A program made the translations under genes and the position numbers. Positions 1 to 4,794 of a stretch of 6,247 nt of DNA are shown piece after piece. The notes beneath the pieces are model-generated. The model was not told the origin of the DNA and ran no database searches. It saw nothing but the letters and a program-made list of their open reading frames with translations. Numbering within the stretch: the first letter of the stretch is position 1; every line of letters begins with the position of its first letter. Source of the stretch: an uncultured bacterium (lineage in GTDB: Bacteria; Actinomycetota; Actinomycetes; S36-B12); assembly GCA_903954205.1 (NCBI GenBank), contig CAJBMR010000032.1, positions 1-6,247 of the forward strand, written 5' to 3'.

Positions 1-745
1 CCCGGTCGGCGCCGTCCAGGGCGCGGGATCCTTTGCCGCATCGACCGCCCGACTCCTCGCGCCCGCGAGCGAGCCGCTCAGCCCCGTGATGACGGGGCGC
101 TCCCTCGATGTGCGATGCGCCCTGCTCCACGCACCGCTCGCCGATCTCAAGGCCTCCGCGAAGTCCGTGGGTGGCACCCTGAATGACGCCTTCATGGCCG
201 TCGTCGCACGCGGACTGCGTGCCTACCACGCGGATGTGGGAGCGCCCGTCGATGCGCTGCGCGTCAACATGCCCGTCAACATGCGCCAGGATGGGGATTC
301 GGCAGGGGCAAACGCATGGGTTCCGGCGAGGTTCGCCCTGCCACTGGTGGGCACCACGCCTCAGGACACCATGCGCCAGCTCCACCCGGTGCTCCTCGCT
401 GCGCGCACCGAGCCCGCACTTCCCGTGTCCACGGTCGTCTATCGACTGCTGTGCACGCTGCCCAATCCCCTCGCGACCGTGATCGCAGGCGGCCTCATGA
501 AGGGCACGGACATCGCCGCGACCAACGTGCCGGGCCCGCCGTTCCCGGTCTATGTCGCCGGTGCGCGCGTGACGCGGCTCGTGCCCTTCGCCCCCAAGGG
601 CGGTGCGTCAGTGAATGTGGCGCTCATGAGCTACGACGGCACGGCGTTCCTCGGCATCACGATCGATCCCGCGGCGGTGACGGATCCCGACCTCCTCGTT
701 GACTGCCTCTCGGCTGCACTTCGTGGAGTCGCCTCAGCGGCCTGA
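1..745 (+). CDS. WS/DGAT-type wax ester synthase / diacylglycerol O-acyltransferase, C-terminal part (5' end outside window)
   Basis: Family members esterify an acyl-CoA to a fatty alcohol or diacylglycerol, making wax esters or triacylglycerol at the membrane or lipid-droplet surface. The reading frame is open from base 2 with no stop, so about 247 residues are visible, against roughly 450-490 for the whole family. The N-terminal half with the HHxxxDG acyltransferase motif must lie to the left and cannot be checked. What is seen matches the C-terminal domain: a TLNDAFMAVVARGLRAY helix (NDAFMA at 182-199), an NMPVNMR segment (266-286), the hallmark TNVPGPPFPVYVAGA (NVPGPP at 524-541), and a closing SYDG..FLGITIDP strand. 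A GTG and an ATG at 86 and 89 could be read as a start, but the family-like sequence continues upstream of them, so they are taken as internal. A perfect hairpin covers the stop codon. Family assignment is firm; acyl acceptor preference cannot be read. Confidence 0.88.
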   Translation, partial: PVGAVQGAGSFAASTARLLAPASEPLSPVMTGRSLDVRCALLHAPLADLKASAKSVGGTLNDAFMAVVARGLRAYHADVGAPVDALRVNMPVNMRQDGDSAGANAWVPARFALPLVGTTPQDTMRQLHPVLLAARTEPALPVSTVVYRLLCTLPNPLATVIAGGLMKGTDIAATNVPGPPFPVYVAGARVTRLVPFAPKGGASVNVALMSYDGTAFLGITIDPAAVTDPDLLVDCLSAALRGVASAA

Positions 746-749
746 GGCG
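730..749 (+). terminator. 8-bp hairpin across the acyltransferase stop codon, possible terminator without U-tract
   Basis: CGCCTCAG (730-737) and CTGAGGCG (742-749) are perfect reverse complements around a CGGC loop. The TGA stop (743-745) lies in the 3' arm. No T-run follows (next bases are GTCATCT), so it is not a classical intrinsic terminator. Actinobacteria often use such U-less hairpins, and the next gene appears to have its own promoter only about 20 bp downstream, which fits termination here. A chance GC-rich palindrome is possible. Confidence 0.4.
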
Positions 750-771
750 GTCATCTCCAGGCGCGCCGGGT

Positions 772-784
772 TACCGTGGAGGGA
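772..784 (+). promoter_or_regulatory. Predicted -10 box and leaderless start of the lytic transglycosylase gene
   Basis: TACCGT (772-777) fits the actinobacterial TAnnnT -10 consensus and is followed by exactly 6 nt (GGAGGG) before the ATG at 784, which would put transcription start on the first base of the codon. GGAGGG resembles a Shine-Dalgarno sequence but touches the ATG with no spacer, so it is poorly placed for that role. No convincing -35 is visible 16-19 nt upstream. Confidence 0.5.
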
Positions 785-1329
785 TGCTCAAAGGCCTGGT
801 GATCGCGGGTGCCGCGCTCGTGCTCCTCGCGGTGGCCGCCGCGGGCGCGTTCGTGGCCTTCGGTGGCCTCGACTATCTGCGCAACCAGCAGGCCATCGTC
901 GTTCCTGAGCAGTTGCGCCCGGTCATCATCGAGGCGGCCGAGCGCTGCCCGGTCGTCCCAGCGAAGGTCCTCGCAGCGCAACTCGCGTCGGAGAGCAGCT
1001 GGGACCCCCGTGCCGTGAGCCCGGCGGGTGCGACCGGTCTCGCGCAGTTCATGCCCGAGGTGTGGGAGCAGTACGCCGTCGACGGGGACAACGATGGCGA
1101 CCGCGATATCTATGACCCCGTCGATGCGATCCATTCCGCCGCCGAGCTCAACTGCGTCAACGCCGAACTCGTCGCCGACGTCCCCGGAAATCGGCTGCGC
1201 AACATCCTCGCGGCGTACAACGCCGGCTTCAATCAGGTGGTGCGCTACGAGGGCGTGCCGCCGTTCCCCGAGACGGAGCAGTACGTCGAGCGGGTGCTCT
1301 CCCGCGCCGAGCGGATCCAGCTGGACTGA
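784..1329 (+). CDS. Small membrane-anchored lytic transglycosylase (SLT domain)
   Basis: Lytic transglycosylases cleave the MurNAc-GlcNAc bond of peptidoglycan, leaving a 1,6-anhydroMurNAc end, and act outside the cytoplasmic membrane. The 181-residue product starts with one hydrophobic segment (about residues 4-28, no lipobox), probably an uncleaved anchor or signal sequence. The SLT fold follows: LASESSWDPRAVSPAGATGLAQFMP (residues 67-91), with Glu70 as the expected catalytic acid, then an Asp-rich loop DGDNDGDRD (100-108) followed by DPVDAI, then AYNAGFNQVVRYEGVPP (144-160) and a C-terminal TEQYVERVL helix. The Asp-rich loop resembles the calcium-binding loop seen in other actinobacterial transglycosylases. 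Cys55 and Cys124 could form a disulfide outside the cell (inference). No LysM, SH3 or other wall-binding domain is present. It lies 38 bp after the acyltransferase but seems to have its own start signal. The family is clear; the specific role (growth, division, secretion or resuscitation) is not. Confidence 0.9.
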   Translation: MLKGLVIAGAALVLLAVAAAGAFVAFGGLDYLRNQQAIVVPEQLRPVIIEAAERCPVVPAKVLAAQLASESSWDPRAVSPAGATGLAQFMPEVWEQYAVDGDNDGDRDIYDPVDAIHSAAELNCVNAELVADVPGNRLRNILAAYNAGFNQVVRYEGVPPFPETEQYVERVLSRAERIQLD

Positions 1330-1334
1330 CGCCC

Positions 1335-2252
1335 TCAGGCGCGCGTGTTGCCGCCCATGTCGGAGTTGCCGCGAGCGTCGGCAACCAGGCCGGGCACGAC
1401 GTCGGTGAGCTCGGCCGGATCCCAGCGACCGTCCTTGGTGGCCACCGGCCCCTTGACCCACGGCTCGGCTACGCCGATCTCGCCCCCTACGACGGTGAAC
1501 ACGCGACCCGTGACGCCGGCTGACAGTGGACTGCCGAGCCACACGACGAGCGGGGAGATGTTGGCCGGGTCCATCGCCGAGAAGCCGCCCGCAGCGTCCT
1601 CGGACTCGGCCACCAGTCCGAGACCCTCCGTCATGCGGGTGAGAGCGACCGGGGCGATGGCGTTGGCGGTGACACCGAGGCGTCCGAGCTCGTCGGCCAG
1701 GATGACCGTCATCGCGGCGATGCCCGCCTTCGCGGCACCGTAGTTTGCCTGCCCGATGTTGCCGAAGATCCCCGATGGCGATGAGGTCGAGATGATGCGT
1801 GCGTCATTGACCTCACCGGCCTTGGCGCGGGCGCGCCAGTAGTCGACGGCGTGGCGACTCACAGCGAAGGTGCCGCGCAGGTGGACCGCGATGACCGAGT
1901 CGAACTCCTCCTCGGTCATGTTGACGAACATCCGGTCGCGCAGGATGCCCGCGTTGTTGACGACCACATCGAGGCCGCCGAACGTGTCGATCGCCGCCTG
2001 GACGATGCGTCCCGCCCCGGCGTAGTCGGTGACGCTGTCGGTATTGGCTACAGCCTCCCCGCCCATGGCGCGGATCTCGTCGACGACCTGCTGGGCCGGG
2101 CTGGCGTCGGCTCCCGCGCCGTCGACCGAACCTCCGAGGTCGTTGACCACGACCCGCGCACCCTCGCGGGCGAACGCAAGGGCGTGCTCGCGCCCGATCC
2201 CCCGACCGGCCCCGGTGATGATGACGACACGGCCCTCACAGATGCCCGACAT
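1335..2252 (-). CDS. SDR family oxidoreductase, probable (3R)-hydroxyacyl-CoA dehydrogenase type (MFE-2/HSD17B4-like)
   Basis: Classical short-chain dehydrogenase of 305 residues, expected to use NAD(P) to interconvert a 3-hydroxyacyl-CoA and a 3-oxoacyl-CoA in the cytoplasm. Visible motifs: the Rossmann glycine motif TGAGRGIG (13-20), VVVNDLGG (35-41), NNAG (99-102), catalytic Ser158 in the STSS stretch, and Tyr171/Lys175 in YGAAK. The usual Asn of the N-S-Y-K tetrad is replaced by His124 in VHLRGTF, a substitution I recall as typical of the peroxisomal multifunctional enzyme type 2 dehydrogenase and its bacterial relatives. The tail after residue 232 (SPLVVWLGSP, VTGRVF, WVKGP, WDPAEL) is also typical of actinobacterial homologues in fatty acid and sterol side-chain degradation. 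There is no hydratase or SCP2 domain, so it is stand-alone. The ATG at 2252 has a strong AGGAGG ribosome site. Its 3' end is 5 bp from the convergent transglycosylase. Exact substrate is not readable. Confidence 0.88.
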   Translation of the reverse strand: MSGICEGRVVIITGAGRGIGREHALAFAREGARVVVNDLGGSVDGAGADASPAQQVVDEIRAMGGEAVANTDSVTDYAGAGRIVQAAIDTFGGLDVVVNNAGILRDRMFVNMTEEEFDSVIAVHLRGTFAVSRHAVDYWRARAKAGEVNDARIISTSSPSGIFGNIGQANYGAAKAGIAAMTVILADELGRLGVTANAIAPVALTRMTEGLGLVAESEDAAGGFSAMDPANISPLVVWLGSPLSAGVTGRVFTVVGGEIGVAEPWVKGPVATKDGRWDPAELTDVVPGLVADARGNSDMGGNTRA

Positions 2253-2256
2253 GGGT

Positions 2257-2262
2257 CCTCCT
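2257..2262 (-). promoter_or_regulatory. Ribosome binding site AGGAGG of the SDR gene
   Basis: On the minus strand AGGAGG is followed by ACCC and the ATG at 2252-2250. It is the only well-placed Shine-Dalgarno sequence in front of a transcript-leading gene in this window, and it fixes the SDR start. Confidence 0.75.
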
Positions 2263-2276
2263 CTTCCTCGACGGCG

Positions 2277-2282
2277 AGGCTA
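2277..2282 (-). promoter_or_regulatory. Predicted -10 box (TAGCCT) of the SDR gene
   Basis: Reading the minus strand, TAGCCT lies 24 nt upstream of the SDR ATG. A start about 6-7 nt downstream (near 2270-2269) would give a short leader of about 17-18 nt carrying the AGGAGG site. The surrounding GCTAGCCT octamer is identical to that at the predicted sbcD promoter (4780-4787). No clear -35 element is seen. Confidence 0.5.
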
Positions 2283-2301
2283 GCGAGGAGTGGTCCCGTG
2301 A

Positions 2302-2314
2302 TAGGACGAGGGTG
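2302..2314 (+). promoter_or_regulatory. Possible -10 box and leaderless start of the phosphatase-like gene
   Basis: TAGGAC (2302-2307) is followed by 6 nt and then the GTG at 2314, the same spacing as at three other genes here. The final C deviates from the conserved T of TAnnnT, so this is the weakest of the four. No Shine-Dalgarno sequence is well placed; GAGGG at 2308-2312 is too close to the GTG. Confidence 0.35.
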
Positions 2315-2805
2315 TGTCCCCGCCCCGCGTCCTCTTCGTCTGCACGGGCAATGCCACGCGTTCGGTGATTGCCGCCGCACTGGTGCGCCGTGACCGCCCC
2401 GACTGGCAGATCGACTCGGCCGGGACATGGGCGATCCCCGGCCTGCCGTCGAGCCGTCGCACCCTGGCGGCGCTGGAGTCCGTCGGGGTGAGCGCCCCCG
2501 GTCATCGGAGTACGACGCTCACGCGGGACCACCTCATCGATGTCGATCTCGTCGTGGGCTTCGAGACCGACCATGTGATGCACGTGCGCCGACTCGCCCC
2601 CGAGTCGGCCGACCGCACGGCGACCCTGCCCCGCCTGCTGCTGCCCGACTGGCCCGGTGTCGATCTCTCCACCGAAGATCCGCGCACCTGGGTCGAGGTC
2701 GACGACCCCGCCGGTGGTGACGTGGAGGACTTCATTCGCTGCGCGCGGGACATCGATGCGCAGGTGGCGCAGTTGGTGGCACGCTTGGACGCGCTCACGG
2801 CGTAG
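2314..2805 (+). CDS. Low-molecular-weight protein tyrosine phosphatase-like protein
   Basis: The 163-residue cytoplasmic product has the LMW-PTP fold signature at its N-terminus: VLFVCTGNATRS (residues 6-17), giving the CX5R(S) P-loop with nucleophile Cys10 and Arg16. The SAGTW segment (35-39) and the general-acid motif Asp131-Pro132 in VDDPAGGD (129-136) are at the expected places, and length fits the family (about 150-165). LMW-PTPs dephosphorylate phosphotyrosine through a cysteinyl-phosphate intermediate; the same fold also serves arsenate reductases and phosphoarginine phosphatases. Two departures: the second P-loop cysteine of canonical CxGNxCRS is Thr15, and the aromatic residues after the acid motif (DPYYG in classical enzymes) are Ala-Gly-Gly. 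Substrate recognition may therefore differ. No ars genes or tyrosine kinase lie nearby. The start is GTG. It is divergent from the SDR and ends 10 bp from the convergent racemase gene. Confidence 0.82.
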   Translation: MSPPRVLFVCTGNATRSVIAAALVRRDRPDWQIDSAGTWAIPGLPSSRRTLAALESVGVSAPGHRSTTLTRDHLIDVDLVVGFETDHVMHVRRLAPESADRTATLPRLLLPDWPGVDLSTEDPRTWVEVDDPAGGDVEDFIRCARDIDAQVAQLVARLDALTA

Positions 2806-2815
2806 TCAGAGGGCT

Positions 2816-3949
2816 TCAGTCGGGGAGTACGCCTGTGGCGGCGAGTGCGCTGATGCGCGCGTCGTCGACTCCCCAGGCGAGCAGTGCGTGACGATCGGAC
2901 GCCAGCACCGAGCCGGGCGCATCGGCGGGGGTGCGCGAGAAGCGCGGTGCGGGCGCGGCCTGGACGATGCCGTCGACCTCGGTGAAGGTCCCGCGGGCCG
3001 CCAGGTGCGGATGCTCCGGAGCTTCGGACATCGTGAGGACGGGTGCGACGCACGCATCGGTGCCGTCCGCCAGCGCCGCCCACTCGTCGCGCGTGCGCGT
3101 GGCCACCGCTTGCGCGAAGCGCTCGCGCAGGACCGGCCATCCCGCGATGTCGAACTGACCCGGCAGGTCCTCGCCGTCAAGCCCGGCGATGCGGAGCCAC
3201 TCGGCGTAGAACTGCGGCTCGAGGCAGCCGATCGCCAGCCACTTGCCGTCAGCCGTGCGATAGGCGTCGTAGAACGGCGTACCGGAGTCGAGCAGGTTGA
3301 CCCCCGCCTCCTCGCGCCACATGCCGATCGCCGACATCGAGTGGAAGAGGGACATGAGGAGCGCCGCACCATCGACCATCGCGGCATCGACAGCCTGGCC
3401 CTCTCCCGTGCGCTCGGCATGCCACAGCGCGGCGAGTACGCCGACGAGCAGCAGCATGGCTCCGCCGCCGTAGTCGCCGACAAGGTTGAGGGGCGGTGTC
3501 GGCGGCTGGTCACGTCGCCCGATGTGCGCGAGCACGCCGGCCACGGCGATGTAGTCGAGGTCGTGCCCGGCCGTGCGTGCCCAGGGCCCGTCCTGCCCCC
3601 ATCCCGTCATCCGCCCGTAGACCAGTGACGGCCGGCGCGCGAGGCAAGCCTCGGGCGAGAGTCCGAGCCGCTCCATCACACCCGGGCGGAAACCCTCGAT
3701 GAGCACGTGCGACTCCGCGACGAGGTCGAGGACCAGTTCCCGGCCCGCGTCCTGTCGGATGTCGACGACGACACCGGTGCGGCCACGGCGCGTGATGTCG
3801 CGCATCGGATCGCCGAGCATCAAGCCGGGCCGCGGCGACTCGATCCGGATGCCCTCAGCGCCGAGGTCGGCGAGCACCATCGCCGCGAAGGGTGCCGGGC
3901 CGATCCCTGCCATCTCAACGAAGCGCATGCCCGCGAGCGGTCCGCTCAC
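2816..3949 (-). CDS. Alpha-methylacyl-CoA racemase (family III CoA-transferase superfamily, CaiB/BaiF type)
   Basis: Expected to interconvert (2R)- and (2S)-2-methylacyl-CoA thioesters so that branched fatty acids or sterol side chains can enter beta-oxidation, which needs the S form. The 377-residue protein closely resembles the Mycobacterium tuberculosis racemase MCR (360 residues) as I recall it: PLAGMRFVEMAGIGPAPFAA at the start, then GHDLDYI, NLVGDYGGG and LEPQFYAEW. The MCR active-site residues His126, Asp156 and Glu241 correspond to His129, Asp159 and Glu244 here, all present, which favours racemase over a formyl-CoA or carnitine CoA-transferase. The frame stays open upstream to 4360, but residues before the GTG at 3949 are low-complexity Arg/Ala/Gly sequence read antisense-like through the thioesterase, so they are rejected. 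The GTG overlaps the thioesterase TGA (GTGA, 3949-3946), implying translational coupling. The C-terminus is 10 bp from the convergent phosphatase-like gene. Confidence 0.92.
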   Translation of the reverse strand: MSGPLAGMRFVEMAGIGPAPFAAMVLADLGAEGIRIESPRPGLMLGDPMRDITRRGRTGVVVDIRQDAGRELVLDLVAESHVLIEGFRPGVMERLGLSPEACLARRPSLVYGRMTGWGQDGPWARTAGHDLDYIAVAGVLAHIGRRDQPPTPPLNLVGDYGGGAMLLLVGVLAALWHAERTGEGQAVDAAMVDGAALLMSLFHSMSAIGMWREEAGVNLLDSGTPFYDAYRTADGKWLAIGCLEPQFYAEWLRIAGLDGEDLPGQFDIAGWPVLRERFAQAVATRTRDEWAALADGTDACVAPVLTMSEAPEHPHLAARGTFTEVDGIVQAAPAPRFSRTPADAPGSVLASDRHALLAWGVDDARISALAATGVLPD

Positions 3950-4746
3950 TTGATCACCACCATGACCTGGGTGTTGAACACCGCGAGCCTGCCGTCGGGA
4001 GTCCACAATTCGCGTGTCTCCGTGGCATAGCCCTCGCGTCGTGAGACAAGCCGCCCACGGTGCAGGAGCGGAGCTGCGGGATCGATGGTCGCGGGATCGA
4101 CAAGGAGACTTGCCGCGAAGGTGAGCGTGGCTATCGGCCTGGGTTCGGTGAAGGTCACGAGGGTGGCTGGCCACAGCGCGTCGATGAGGCCGAGTGCGAG
4201 AGCGGCATCCACCGGCTCCTCGTCCGGCAGGCGCACCCAGCACACGACGTCCTCCACCCGCCCCTGATAGGGCAGGCCCGAGAGCGGGCGGAACTCCAGG
4301 CGCTCGGTGAATTCCGGGGCCAACGGCGGGGCGAGCGGCACGGCCGCGACCTCCGACCACGGCGGGGACGGCGGCGGGCTCAGCCGCTCGTCCACGATGA
4401 CGGGCTGATCACCACCGCGTGCCCTGCCCAGCACGACGCTCGCGGAGACGAGCACCTCGGGCTCGCTTCCCACGACGACGCGCCAGGCTGACGTGCCCGA
4501 GCCCACGCGCAGTGGCGTCTCACGGACGAGGGACGCACCCACAGGTACCGGCCCCAGCATGTCGACGCTCACCTCGCGGACGATCCTGGCCGCGCCGTCC
4601 TGATCCAGGAGGCGATCGGCGTGCTCCGCCGTGCGCACCGCCATGCCCACGCCGAGACCGCCCCAGGCCCCTCGCCCCTGGGCCCAGCCCGGCTCCACAT
4701 GCCAGGAGCCATCGAGGACGGTGGTGAGGTCTCGGTACACCGGCAC
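3946..4746 (-). CDS. TesB-like acyl-CoA thioesterase family protein (double hotdog)
   Basis: A 266-residue protein expected to hydrolyse acyl-CoA thioesters to free acid and CoA in the cytoplasm. It has the layout of TesB/4HBT_3 double-hotdog proteins: an N-terminal hotdog with GAWGGLGVGMAVRTAEH (about residues 26-42) and a strand VSVDMLGPVPVGASLV, then a Pro-rich linker (SPPPSPPWSEV, about 123-133), then a second hotdog with LIDALWP, IATLTFAASLL and the closing ATETRELWTPDGRLAVFNTQVMVV. TesB catalytic residues cannot be assigned by eye, so a non-hydrolytic hotdog role is possible. The GTG start at 4746 is supported by a TACCCT -10 box 6 nt upstream and by in-frame homology from the first residues. 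It is the first gene of a two-gene unit with the racemase, and the overlap suggests both act on the same acyl-CoA pool. Confidence 0.8.
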   Translation of the reverse strand: MPVYRDLTTVLDGSWHVEPGWAQGRGAWGGLGVGMAVRTAEHADRLLDQDGAARIVREVSVDMLGPVPVGASLVRETPLRVGSGTSAWRVVVGSEPEVLVSASVVLGRARGGDQPVIVDERLSPPPSPPWSEVAAVPLAPPLAPEFTERLEFRPLSGLPYQGRVEDVVCWVRLPDEEPVDAALALGLIDALWPATLVTFTEPRPIATLTFAASLLVDPATIDPAAPLLHRGRLVSRREGYATETRELWTPDGRLAVFNTQVMVVIK

Positions 4747-4758
4747 ATCCCGAGGGTA
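4746..4758 (-). promoter_or_regulatory. Predicted -10 box and leaderless start of the thioesterase-racemase operon
   Basis: On the minus strand TACCCT (4758-4753) is followed by CGGGAT (6 nt) and the GTG at 4746-4744. There is no Shine-Dalgarno sequence, so a leaderless mRNA starting on the G of GTG is the simplest reading. No recognisable -35 element is present. Confidence 0.5.
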
Positions 4759-4781
4759 GTCCTGCCGTCGGTGCGGGCGGC

Positions 4782-4794
4782 TAGCCTGCCTGCG
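4782..4794 (+). promoter_or_regulatory. Predicted -10 box and leaderless start of sbcDC
   Basis: TAGCCT (4782-4787) is followed by GCCTGC (6 nt) and the GTG at 4794. No Shine-Dalgarno sequence is present. The box lies inside the 8-bp palindrome GGCTAGCC (4779-4786). The opposing thioesterase -10 box is only 23 bp away, so polymerases on the two promoters would overlap. Confidence 0.5.

Noticed and set aside
778..783. GGAGGG as Shine-Dalgarno sequence of the transglycosylase gene
   Set aside because: It abuts the ATG with no spacer, and the TACCGT box 6 nt upstream explains the start better as leaderless. A minor contribution cannot be excluded.
1330..1341. CGCC-CTCA-GGCG hairpin in the convergent transglycosylase/SDR junction
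   Set aside because: Only 4 bp of stem and no T-run on either strand; too weak to call a terminator in GC-rich DNA.
751..1542. 263-residue minus-strand open frame opposite the transglycosylase
   Set aside because: Composition is Arg/His/Asp-rich with no family resemblance, and it lies antisense to a clear SLT gene and overlaps the SDR end. It is a high-GC shadow frame.
1851..2393. 180-residue plus-strand open frame opposite the SDR
   Set aside because: It is antisense to an SDR with all catalytic motifs, overlaps the phosphatase-like start, and shows no recognisable domain.
2799..2833. GGCGTA / TACGCC inverted repeat at the convergent phosphatase/racemase junction
   Set aside because: A 6-bp stem with a 23-nt loop and no T-run; expected by chance at this base composition.
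2816..4360. 514-residue version of the racemase starting at 4360
   Set aside because: The extra 137 residues are Arg/Ala/Gly-rich out-of-frame sequence overlapping the thioesterase. Homology to MCR begins at the GTG at 3949, which also forms the GTGA overlap.
4746..4748. ATG at 4748 (minus strand) as an alternative thioesterase start
   Set aside because: It is in a different frame (reads MCRCTETSPP) and does not lead into the hotdog sequence. The GTG at 4746 is in frame and 6 nt from TACCCT.
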